From contig JAMWFC010000077.1 of assembly GCA_027475525.1 (NCBI GenBank), positions 1,612,001 to 1,676,000 of the forward strand: a stretch of DNA of 64,000 nt, read 5' to 3'. Source of the DNA: Macrolepiota albuminosa (lineage: Eukaryota; Basidiomycota; Agaricomycetes; Agaricales; Agaricaceae). Shown here one piece after another: positions 30,484 through 41,799 of this stretch; within the stretch, counting starts at the first letter, position 1, and each line of letters starts with the position of its first letter. A program made the position numbers and the translations under genes. The notes under the pieces were generated by a model that worked only from the letters and a program-made list of their open reading frames with translations, made no database searches and had not been told where the DNA came from.

Positions 30484-33400
30484 CACATTCTGCACCAGCT
30501 TGTTAAGGTCAAAGATGAAATGTATACCTTTGGAATTAAACCCAGTCAGCATGAAAAACAGTCTCTCTGCTTGGTTCTTCCAATGCAAATACCCTTCTGG
30601 TGTCAGCATCACCACTATGTTCATGTGGTGAGATGAGAGGTCCAGGGGAGGCAAAATGTGCTTGTACTCTGGTGCACACACCAGAGCCATTGTCCTATCC
30701 CGCAGGGAGGTGTAGTAATTGATACTGATGCACTGAAATTCACACAGCAGGTAGTCAGCTTCAGTGCGCAATGACACTGACTTGAATTTGTTCTGGGAAA
30801 GCTCATAGAGCTTTTGCAACTGCTGGGGATTCATCAGAAATCCTCTTGGGACCACCTTGTCAATCTCTTTTGAAGTATGCATATACTTCTCTTCCTTCTC
30901 CTCCTCAAACGTCTTCACTGCTAAGGCCTCATCACTCACAAACACAGTGTTTGTGAGCTGGGAGTAGTAAAAATGACAGTCTAATGCCCTGCCATAGAAC
31001 CAATTTGACCGTTTAATAGTCATCCCATTGATGAACACATCCAGGCCATCTAGGATAATACAGCCTGTGGCTGCTCCTCCTGGTCTTTATTGACTTTTGT
31101 CTGCCAGGCAGCCTCATGCTTCCTCTAAGCTTCCTTCTTGCAGTTCTTCTCTAAACACACTCAGCATTTAGCAGGGGTCTTTCCTTCAGAGGGAGTCTCA
31201 TCAGATGACTCCCCATAATCACTTTTATTGCTTGGTCCATCCAGACTGAGCACGGCTAATGTCAGGAGCCATCCCTCTGCTTTGTCATCCATTCTTGTAT
31301 CCTCTCTTGGGACCCTGGACTCATATACCCTCAGTGGTGCTTTAAACTGCACCACTGCCATAAACTGCATCACCGCTCTGTCTGCTCCTCATGGCACATC
31401 TGCTCTGAACTCAACAGCTGACAGAGACACCTCATCCTGCTGCTTTGTCCCCAACTGCAGAGAGGGCACATGTGTTGACAAGAATAAACCTCATAAATGG
31501 GTGTCAACCTCCACAAGCTCATCATGCAGCTTGGACGGTGTTGGCATGAGTTTTCTGGCTTCCTTCTGCCTTATAGGTGCCTGTTGCACCTCTGATCTGC
31601 CTGCTTCCTGTGACCTAACCTCTGGTCCTACATTATGTGCTCTGAGGCGTTTTGCCTCAGGCTGCTCCTCAGACAATGATGAATGCTTCTTTATGGTGTT
31701 TGTGAATGTCTTGATGGTATTGTTGTTATGCTGCTGAAGCATAACAACCTCATCCAGGAGGCCAGTAATCACTACCTGGGCCACAGGGTCTGCCAGAAAT
31801 GCAGATTCTGGCAACCAGTTTGGGTACAGAGCAGCCCTAGCTCTGTTGCTCTATTGCAGGACTTATCCATCTACTCTAATTACTAGTTACCAGTCCTTCA
31901 GCACACTCCATTCATCTATTTCAAGGACCAAGGAGGCTCAGAATGTATAGCGCTAACACAACAATGGGAGGTGGACTCTGACCAAACCCTGATCACTTCC
32001 AGAAGAGGTCAGCAGTAGGTGCTGCCATTTGACGAGGCACCTCAATCAGAAGTCTAAAAGAATCAATGATGGTGGCACAGGATATACTTAAATCTGACAT
32101 CCGGACCTGGCAGGAATTGATACAATGAGTAGCGCTGATATTAGCACTCATGGCGTCTGTTGATTGATTTTCTGACCATACCCTGAAACAGCCTGGCCAA
32201 TTGGAATTATATTAAGAGTAAAGTCAATTTAGAGTTGCCATTGGTTGCTGTGGGTCATAATGCTATTGGTCACTGTTATCCATGTGCTACAGGTTGCTGT
32301 TGACAGGTCACCATTAGAGGAAACCACAAGGAGAGGTGCTAAGAGGTAGCACTGCAGATGGACTTGTCTTGGAAAACACAGTAGTGCATAGTATATAAGA
32401 TAGCTACTTCATATGTACATGAAGAGAATTATAACCTCTTGAGCATCCAGTGACACTTAGCATTCAAATTGTGCTAGCTCTGCCTGACTTTGTCACTAAG
32501 TTAGGTGTTAGCTTTGTCTATCTCATCTTTGTTGTTTACGGTGCCACCTACAGGCACATTACGCTGTGCTACTCATCTTTTTCTCTTTATCTTTGCTTAA
32601 GCTACAGTGCTTACCATTTGCTAGATAGCACCTAAGGCACTATCATCTAGTGCATTGTTCTATCACATCTGCTCAATCACACCAGAACTCTGTTGGGACT
32701 CCTCACAACTACATATGCCAGGCACTAGAGACAGTGTTGTACTACATATATGTCCAGCGCACCCAACCACAGTTGGTGTCATCACTAGCAGCACTTGCTG
32801 TCTGGCAGAAATGAGTCATCTCCAGACAGCCTCTGCCTGAGGGTCCAGCACCTCTGAAGGTGTTCTGATCTCCTTTTCTTTTTTTTGTGTATGACAAGCA
32901 CCATGGAAGATGGTGCACAATGAGGAGACGGAGATGCTTGTTGAGATGGTGTTCAAGGCTGGGGTTGACCTTGATTTTGTACTCTCAATGCTGGCTCATC
33001 TTGCCTGCACCCTACTACTTCCCAAGGCACTCCTCAGAGGTGATCACCTCTGGTCTCTTCTATATGAGTCTCGTGGGAACAGCATTCTATCATGTTGTTG
33101 TCAAGGTAGCACCACCTCACTCTTTCCTTGTGGCTGATGCCCCACATCATTGTCCATGTCTATGGGTGCTACCTGTGGTGCAGTTAGTGCTTTCTCATCC
33201 AAAAGGAGTGTACTTGCACTCTGGGTCTGCATCTGCTGCATTGGCATTGGCATTGGCATATCCCACATACCTGTCCAGGGCCAGCTGGTCTTGAGAAGTA
33301 TGGCATTTGGAAGAAGGGCGGAAAAAATTGTGGAGGTTGTCCAAATTGAGCTGGGTTCTGCCTAAACTGGGACACCATAGTATACGACACCACACTCAGC

Positions 33401-33525
33401 ATCATCACAGGCTGTTGATTTTGTTGCTGGGGGCAATCCCTCCCTCCTCCAGAACCCTGTGGGTTCTGAGGCTGCAGCTCACTGGTCATACACTGATAAG
33501 GGTACGACATGGTACTACTAAACAT
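30484..33525 (-). pseudogene. Unknown ORF relic interrupted by a family 4 LTR
   Basis: Open minus-strand blocks lie on both sides of an LTR insertion. At 33525-33184 there is a Pro/Gln-rich start (MSYPYQCMTSELQPQNPQG). At 31814-31491 there is a charged helical segment. At 31373-31161 there is a further segment, and at 31038-30490 a 180-residue block (NGMTIKRSNWFYGRALDCHF, LTPEGYLHWKNQAERLFFML). The last block is remarkably stop-free for CpG-depleted DNA. No domain is recognised. It may be the coding gene of an undescribed mobile element or a captured host gene. Confidence 0.4.
31800..32784 (+). mobile_element. LTR family 4, CpG-depleted copy
   Basis: The sequence is the reverse complement of 17502-18529 but with most CpGs turned to TpG or CpA. 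A TATATAAG box lies near 32391, and the end GGTGTCATCA at 32784 corresponds to the terminus of the intact copy. The left end is blurred. Confidence 0.7.
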
Positions 33526-33700
33526 GGAAGTTTGTCAGTGGAAAAAAACACAATAAAATTCCCCATTATCAGGTTACATAACCTGATCTGACCACCATAT
33601 CTGCATTGTGATCCACACTATCTCATTAGATGGAGGACCAACTCCATCTTATCTATATGACAACCAAATGATCTGGTCTAGATCTTATCACAGTTATCAG
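33526..33700 (-). repeat. Probable 3' UTR/LTR remnant of Ty3 element A
   Basis: AT-rich sequence with inverted repeats follows the chromodomain of element A on the minus strand. It may be the truncated 3' LTR. No partner LTR is seen. Confidence 0.35.
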
Positions 33701-36700
33701 GCTAAGCACATGAGTGCTTAGCAAGCTGACTTGGGCATTTCATGTCTTGCAGCTTCAAGTAATGATCCAACACTGCCAACTTGGCACATGTGTGATATAA
33801 CTCCTATGTCATATCACCAGCACTCCATCATACCTCGAATTTGAGGTGCGTTCCTTCCTGCTATCAATGGCCTAGAATCTCTTTGACAAACCACTCCTGT
33901 TTGTTACTGGCACCAAAATCATATGTCTTGGGCATCACCTGATTAGGAAACATAGCATCATTATTTGCATTATATTGCCTAAATAACGACACATGAAACT
34001 TAGGCATGATCTGATGTGCTTGCAGAGCTGCAGGCAGCTCTAGAACATAGTTTGATGTGCTTGGTTCCATGACCAAGACCTTGTACGGTCCAATGAATTT
34101 CAGGCACAGCTTTCTCACCCTCCCTTTCAGAAAATTTAAATTCTTGGTTGACAAGTATACTAATGTACCAGGCATTAGCTCAGGTTCATTACTCCATCTA
34201 TTATTTGCATGTCATGCCTGTACGACATGTACTGCAATAATAGCATTGTGCGCATTGGCTAGATTCTCCAACACTTTTCATGCAAAGTCCTTCACCTCTT
34301 TGTAAACGACTCTGTCTTCTCTGAGTTCCCACAGCATGGAGGGCATGTATTCTCCATTGAGCTTGAATGGGGCATATTTTGTGGTCTCTAACACACTCAT
34401 GTTGATAGCAAACTCTGTCAGCAGTACCCTATCTACCCAGTTGCATTGGTCCAGTTGAACTACCATACAAAATATCCCTATTTGCTTGCTCTGTCTGTCC
34501 ATCTGTCTGTGGATGGAACAAGGTTGACATCAGCAATTTAGCTTCCAAGAGCTTGTGGAGCTCCCGCCACAAGTGAGATGTAAACTTTATGTCTCTATCA
34601 CTCAGAATTGAGCTCAGAAGACCGTGCAGCCTTACAATCTCCTTTAAGTATATCCAGGATAATTCTGATGCAGTAATGGTCATGTGCACTGGTATCAAGT
34701 GCACCATACTGGTCATGTGGCAAATCACCACTCAAAGGTAATTATAACCTTTGGATTTGGAAAGTGAGCCAACAAAATCCATTCCAATGGAGTCCCAAGG
34801 TTTTGTTGAGATTGGCAGGGATTGCAACTTCCCTGCTAGCTTCTTATTGCTAGTCTTTGACCGCTAGCAAGCCTTGCAAGTCTGGCAGAAGCTCATAACT
34901 TCTTTCTGCATTTGTGGCCACCAGTACCACTGCCTCAGGTATTCCATTGTTTTGTTGGTTCCAAAATGACCAACAGTCTCATGTGCTTGAGTAACAATCT
35001 GGGTGATCATCATTTGGTTGTGTGGCAAATACACCACTTTGCATCCTCAAATATTCATTATCCAAATCAGTCCTTTCTCATCCATGCTGAACCATGAGTG
35101 AGCAGCAGCATTCTGCCAAATATCAGCATAGAATGCATCGTGACTATAGTTCCTAAATACATTCTGTAGGAACTTATTAGCTTGAGGCACAGGAGAGTCA
35201 GGATACTCTCCTGCAGGTGATAACACGTTGGGGAGCATAATGTCTTGGCCATACTGTCCAAGGCCACTGCCTGTTGTGCTGTGACTTGGCATTACCATCA
35301 CCTTTGGCTGAGCCTGCTCTAGTTGCTCAGCCTCTATGTCTTGGGCCTCTTGCCGCTCTTGCAAGTGTCGACTGCATCAAAGTTTGTTTGCTTGCATGGC
35401 TCAAAGCTCTACTACATGTTCTTTCACTTCTTTGTAGCAATGATATGGTAGATCATTGCCTTGGGGGTCAATACAAATATCCACATTGATATAGTCATGT
35501 GTCTTATAGTGTTCACCAGCTCTATTGCTCTCAAAATATCTTGAGAGACAGTCAGCTACCTTGTTCAATTCTCCTTTGACATATGTGATGTCAAAGTTGT
35601 ATTGGGACATATAGTCAATCCACCAGCATTGCTTGAGTCTTGAAAAACTCAAGTGCTTTATGATCCATAATGATGTGGATCTTATATCCCATCAATTTGT
35701 CTTCCTACTTGAGGAGTGTCTCAAGTATCACCAGCGTTTCTAGCTCATGGACTGCATATTTCTGTTGTGACAAGGTGAATTTCCTTGACATAAACCCTGC
35801 TGGATGGCAATTCTGCCAGGAACTTCTCTGGCCATATATTGCTCCAACTCCAGTCTTGGAGGCATTACAGATGAGCCAAATTGGCTCATCATGCCTGGAA
35901 TCTATTGGCCAAATGACTGGTGTCTTCAAGCAGATCTTCTTGATCATCTTGAAGCAATGCTGGTGTATAGGTCTCCATATAAATGGAGCTCCATTCTGAG
36001 TAATGGACATCAGAGGTCCAGTATATGCTGTTATATTGGGCAGATAGTTGCCGATATAGTTTATCAGTCCAACAAATTGTTAGACATCATTATAATTGCA
36101 GGGCACATGCCATTTGTGTATGTGATCAATTTTGTCCTGGTCAGGGTAAATATCCTGACTGTCTATCTTGTGCCCAAGGCAATCTACTGTCTTGGCATAT
36201 AGTTCACATTTTTTCCATTTGAGGTACAGTAGATTGGACCTCAGTTACTCAAAAATAACACAAAGATACTCTTTGTGTTCTTTGATTGAATTGGAATATA
36301 TGAATATGTCATCCAAATATATATGGATGAACCTTCCAATGACATCTCAGAAGATAGAGGTCATCAGCCTCTGAAACATTGCAGGAGCATTACAGTCTCC
36401 TATCTGCATGATGTTGCTAACATATGTTCCCGTGATTGACGAGAACACTGTTTTTGGAATATTAGACAAGCAATTCTCACTTGCTCATATGCATCTGTCA
36501 GGTCAATTTTTGACCTGAACTTTGCTCTGGCCACGTCTTCTCAAATCACTTCCTGATCTGGAAGTGGTGTAATGTCCTTTACTATGTTGTCATTGCATTG
36601 GTGAGCATCTAACACAGTCCTCAGGGTACCATCTTTCTTTGGGATGCACAATAGTGGTGCAGCTTGGAATGCCGGTCAGGCTTCCCATCAGTAGGCTCTC

Positions 36701-38953
36701 AAGTACCAATTGATCTTGTCTCTGAGCTGCTGCTGCAGCGCCATTGGACATCATGGCAGATGGTATTTATATACCTTATTCTCATCAATAAGGTTGATTT
36801 CATGGTTGACCTTTCACCAAGGAGGTAATTCCTCCTTGGTTCCATTCAGAATATTCCCAAATTCCTGCTGCCACTGCAACCACAGGTCTGGAATATCCTT
36901 CTCCATAAAACCAGTGGTTTTACCTTTGCCTTTTGGGTCTGCATCTAGGTGAGGGCACCTGGGTAACTTTGCTCATATGACGGGGCAGGTGTACTTCTCT
37001 TTGAGGGCAGTAATCCTCAGCTCACTCTCATCTAGCATGTGCAATCACACAGGCACATTCTTTTTACTTTTCCACAACATTACAGACAATCTGTCAAAAA
37101 ACACCTCACTTGGTGGTAATATCTTATCATCACTAGCCTGATGATATGACTCCTCCTTTGGCATCCAGCATGGTCCATTCCACACATACATTGATGCCAC
37201 TAATTCATTCCACTCAGCAGGCATCCGTGGGTCAAACACCCATTCAAAAGTGGGATGAAGTACAGGTCAATCTCAGATTGACTGGTTTGTCTGTGTGGAG
37301 GATGTTTTGTCCTCCATCATTTCCTGTTTGTCATCTGCCACAAGGTCTTCAACCTTGACTCAAGACGACGTCAGTTGGCAATTCATGCTTGTCATGTGCT
37401 GAGGCCTCTTGTCCTCAGGCTTACTCTGCCTTTTACACTTTATCTTGGGGCTTTCCCCCCTCTTCAAAGTATGTTTGTACTCTACAGCCTTGCTCTCCAG
37501 CACCATCAACACTGGACTATTTGCTGGCAAGCTCACATGAGCTTGCTCCTCATCCTCTCCATCCTCCATGGTAGGTGCTTTACTGCCACTGTCTAATCAG
37601 TGTCACCTGACTAGCATCTTTTTTTCTGTGGCATGGTGTTGATGGAGACGTCCATTGCCATTGTCCATGGTCACTCATATGGCAGGGATGGCATTGCTAT
37701 CCACCACTATCTCATTCTTCTTGAAGTCAAGAAGGACATTGTGCTTCCTCATTATAATCATGTCATAGCGATCAAAATTCACTACATCCAGGTACTCTTT
37801 AGTTCTCAATTTCACACAGGCAATACTTGCCTGTATACCAAACTGTACTGCAGCTCAACTGCCCACAGTGCCCAACTGAAGGAGTAGTGGCTCCTTCAGC
37901 TCACTAACATAGATATTGTGCACTTGACAAAAGTGAGGTGTCACCCCAGTAGTCATACTTCCTGAATCCCACAAGGTCCATGCCTTGTGGCCATTCACCT
38001 CTACATATGATGCAAGGCACTCCTTGTCCTTGCACTTTAGCACTGGTCTCACCAGTGTCTCCAGAGCCTTACGAAGGTGTACCTTATACACTTTCACATT
38101 GGCTGCTCCTACTGGTCGGTCTAGTATGCTGGCTGGGTAGTCTGTCAGAGCTCCCATGAACTCTGAATCTGACTCCTGGGCATAGTAATTGTTGTCATAC
38201 ATGTTGACCTCAACGTACTTGTCCTCTGACAACTCATCTGTAACAGAGGCGGTCCCATTCTCTGGTGCATTGTTACTGAGGTTATTCACTTCATCATATT
38301 CCATGTCAGGTTCATTACCTGAATCTATCCCTTCTACATCAGGGATAGTGGTGTGAGTCACACATACATATGCACATGGCTTAGCCACTGGCCATTCACC
38401 ACTTTCTGGGCATGCATTTGCGAAATGCCCAGGTCAGCCACATTTTAAGCACTTATTTGCCGCAAAAGAGTGAGTTGCCCCTCAATCTGCAGCAGCCTAT
38501 TTGGCATCTTGGCCATGTCAGCCACCTGTTGCAGTCGAGCATCCTCTTGACGTGGGCCCCTCTGAGGGTCCTGTGCCAATGGGTCCCTCTGATCTGCCAG
38601 GCGGTTACTCCAGAAGCATCACTCCTGTTGAGGTGCTGCTCTTACTACAAACTAAGGGTTCATATTATCCACCATTTCCTTTCAGTATGCCCAGAAGGTG
38701 CCTACCCTGTGAGGTTCAGGCCTTTTTTTCGGTCAAGTCTTTGAGCTATGCAGCTCAAAATGTTTTGCGATTTTGTAGGCTTGCTCATAGCGCAATGCAT
38801 GCGTTATAAATTCCTCTACTGTATTCACTTTGGGTGATAGCCCATCATCACAAATGAGAGACTCTCTCATTGCATTGGGTATCCCACACAGGAACGTGTT
38901 GATTATTACCCAGTTGTCTGGGTAAATGGATATATTCTGTGCATAGTCAATCA
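33700..38953 (-). pseudogene. Ty3/gypsy chromovirus A gag-pol relic
   Basis: Minus-strand order: gag (38953 to 38460, QNISIYPDNW), zinc knuckle near 38440-38400 with CX2CX4HX4C spacing and a CGA-to-TGA stop inside, protease near 37980 (LWDSGSMTTG), RT about 36750-36100 with intact YLDD near 36320, RNase H 36010-35410 (ADCLSRYFE), integrase about 35040-34280 (SDRDIKFTS, FHPQTDGQTEQANR), and C-terminal chromodomain to about 33705 (EWFVKEILGH and a following WSAGDMT block). Numerous stops are of the CGA/TGA and TGG/TAG kind. The gag N-terminus is cut by the family 2 LTR at 38954. Confidence 0.85.
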
Positions 38954-39429
38954 TACCAATTGATCATGTGCTCTGCATGTGCAATCTTCAGCATACAGTT
39001 GCCTCCCTGCCCCTGCTGCCACTCATTGAATCTCAAGAACCATCTCAGACATTCTAGGAACCCCTCGGACCCCCAGAGCAGCCCCACAGTATTTATAGTC
39101 ATAGCCACTCTCCTGTTTTCCTTTAGTGTTGATATTACAATTGCTGTTTGCATGCTCTTTGACTTGACTGGTATGCACTTCATGACTTTAACTTTGTTAA
39201 ATCTGGTCTCATCTTAGAACCTCTGGTTCTCAATTCAACCCCAACCCATCCTCACTCTCTGACTTCCCCACTCCCAGACCAAGTCACTGACCCCAGGTTT
39301 ATCCTTTCTTTGCATCTTGAACCCTGGAGCATGCCCCAGAGTTTCAGACACCCAAGTACATGTAGAACAAGTCTGCTTTGTAAGGGCATTGCTTTACCTA
39401 GAAGGCTCCTGAGTCAGCAGTACCTGACA
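38954..39429 (-). mobile_element. LTR family 2, minus-strand copy (left arm of inverted pair)
   Basis: The 476-bp LTR ends CTGACA at 39429 (TGTCAGGTACTG on the minus strand). It matches, in inverse orientation, the copy at 40154-41173. It interrupts gag of element A. Pieces of the same family host the Tc1 and Copia insertions at 6.5-13.4 kb. Confidence 0.75.
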
Positions 39430-40153
39430 CTAGCTAGTATTTTTTCATCCCATAGTGCTTTCATCTTCTTATTCTGAAGCATGACAATACTAGGTATGTA
39501 TTTTTACCATACAAAATATATCTTATCCTGAAGCACAATGATACTAGCTTGCCCATACTTGTCTAAGTGTAACTCTGTCTCTGCTGCATGTTATTAGCTG
39601 CAACACCCTGGACATCAGCAAAACCAGAACCTACTAGATCATATAGAGTTGCTTAGAATTGTGATAGACAGTGTAGAAGAATAGATGATCTTTGATCTAG
39701 ATCATTTAAAAATAATAGGAACATCATTGTGCTCTATACCAACCAACAGTTCTGACATCTCTAGACTGTCATAAAAAACTTGTGGCTTTGTACAAAGAAT
39801 TAATATTTGTTATGTAGAATCAAAGTCTAAAAACAGATTTCATTAGTGTGGTGGTTGACAAATTTGTTTACATAGAATGCCTCAAATTTGTCAAAGCTGT
39901 ACAAAAAAAGGAAATCTCAATTGAAAAAGTGCTTGCCAAAGACTGGGAGCAAGCACTACTGGTACTAAAACCTGTTTCTATCAGAAAAAGTGACAGAGAA
40001 ATGTGTTATGCTATTTTCAATATAAATATTTCTAAGGGAAAAAAGTTTGAGACATAGAACAATGCCTTTTTCTAAGGCAAAAAGTTGTCAAAGAAATAGC
40101 ATATAATATACTTATAGCTGTAGTTCTGATGCTGTGGCCTTACTTAACATTAT
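39430..40153. other. Spacer between inverted family 2 LTRs
   Basis: This is 724 bp of AT-rich DNA without a recognised domain. The plus-strand open frame 39848-40057 (69 residues) is not supported by anything else. Confidence 0.4.
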
Positions 40154-41173
40154 TATCAGGTACTGTTAACTTGGAGGCCTTCTAGAAAAGCAACACCCTT
40201 ACAAGGCAGACTTGATCTATGTGTACTCAGATGTCTGAAACTCTGGGCTGTGCTCTGGGGTTCAAGATATGAAAAAGGCAGATACCTAGAGTCAGGGACT
40301 TGGTCTGGGGATTGAGGAAGTCAAGAGTGGGTAAAGATTGAGGTCAAGTCAAGAACCCGGGATTCCAAGATGGGACCAGGATTAACAAACTTAGAGTTAG
40401 TGCATACTAGTCTCAGAGTACATGTATGAGCCAAATGTGCCAGTCAGTGCATACTAATCAAATCAGAGGACACACAAACAGCAATTGTAATATCAAGACT
40501 AAGGTAATACAAGAGGGTGACTATGGCTATAAGTACTACAGGTGTCACTCCAGGGGTCTGAGGAGATCCTGGGGTGTCTAAGACAGTTCCCAAGATTTAA
40601 TAGATGGTGGCAGGCAGAGAGGAGATTGTATTCCAGGAATTATGCATATGGAGTGTGCATGTCAGGGGAATCCTCATTTCTTTCTTCCTTCACTCCTTAT
40701 CTTTTTACTCTCCTTTCATTTATTCTCTTACTTCCTCTGACATTATTTCATTTTACTGTTACTATTCTTTCAACACTATGTATTAGTACTATTCTCAGCT
40801 CTTGAGGTGCTCTGGTTCTTTAGCTACCATTCAGACAAGTGTGGGCCCTTCAGCACTGCTTCCAGACCACTTACATAAGCCAGAGTTTGCCAGAGTTTGC
40901 CCCTTATTTGTGCAATTGTTTGTGTAGGCAATTTTTGAGTTTTTAAGGTTTTGTTGTACTGTACAGTTGTTTCCCATGCTTCAGAGGCCCCAGAAGCATC
41001 CAACCTGGCATAGGGAATCTCTAGACTTGTTCTCTTTGGATCTCCCTCTGCCAGGTGAGTAGCTATCATGATATTGTCAGCATATATTCTAATACACTTT
41101 GGATCTCCCTCTGCCAGCTGTGTGACTGAGCCACAGCCTCCAGAGGTTGCCCTTACAGTGCAGTCAACTGGCA
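40154..41173 (+). mobile_element. LTR family 2, plus-strand copy split by LTR family 1
   Basis: The copy starts TATCAGGTACTG (TGTCAGG with a G-to-A change) and, after removing the family 1 insertion at 40660-41157, ends TCAACTGGCA at 41173. It is inverted relative to 38954-39429, giving a potential hairpin with about 480-bp arms. Confidence 0.72.
40660..41157 (+). mobile_element. Solo LTR family 1 with perfect 5-bp TSD
   Basis: The 498-bp LTR runs from TGTCAGGGGAATCC to GCCCTTACA. GTGCA occurs immediately before (40655-40659) and after (41158-41162). The flanks rejoin into continuous family 2 LTR sequence, so the insertion is certain. Confidence 0.92.
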
Positions 41174-41447
41174 TGGAAAGGATGCCATGATGTGTGATGC
41201 ATAATAGCCAGGGCAATTGGCATGATCTAAGCATTGATTGTGGGGTGACGGCCATGATGGTGGGTAATCCAGAGTCTTTGGTGCAGGGGCTATCAGAAGC
41301 ATGTGTAATGGCAGAGTTTAATGTGCATGATGGCAGTGTTGGTGGCTGTAATAGCAGGCATCAGCAGAAGTTGTGTTATGGGATTGGCAAGAGGGTTCTG
41401 GATGGGGTTTTGGGGATGTCCCAGAGTGGTCTTAGGTGGGGGGGTCA
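41174..41447 (+). other. Unassigned sequence ending in a purine tract
   Basis: No recognised coding sequence. AGGTGGGGGGG at 41434-41444 directly precedes a TGACAATTATC terminus at 41448, the arrangement of a polypurine tract before a 3' LTR, so this may be the 3' end of a deleted element. Confidence 0.35.
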
Positions 41448-41650
41448 TGACAATTATCATTTAATAATTATTATTTTACCTTACAATACTGTATGGCTGC
41501 CTTGCATCAGGCAGCCAATTTTACTGTTATACATTGTAGTACTAGAATTGACTATCAATCTGGTTCTGATGCATGATAGTAAGGCTATATACTTAATCTT
41601 GACATATTCTGATACTACAAATGAAACACTATATTTCTAGACTGTGTTTG
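41448..41650 (+). mobile_element. Candidate Tf1/gypsy-type LTR
   Basis: AT-rich sequence starts TGACAATTATC after a purine tract and includes the hairpin GGCTGCCTTGCATCAGGCAGCC near 41493, echoing the palindrome in the LTR at 27.7 kb. Ends are not confirmed by a second copy. Confidence 0.4.
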
Positions 41651-41799
41651 CATCAAACAGTGCATCAACTTTTTTGACACACATACCTGGAGTATTATAT
41701 ACATAGCAACACCTGATTGGATGAATGCCAATCAAACTGCTAAACCAACCTGCAATGGTGAGACCATCAACTAGTCACTAGGTTACTCTTAAGCTGCTT

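Noticed and set aside
41194..41640. 148-residue plus-strand frame
   Set aside because: It crosses the boundary between the LTR/purine-tract sequence and an LTR-like terminus and has no recognisable domain.
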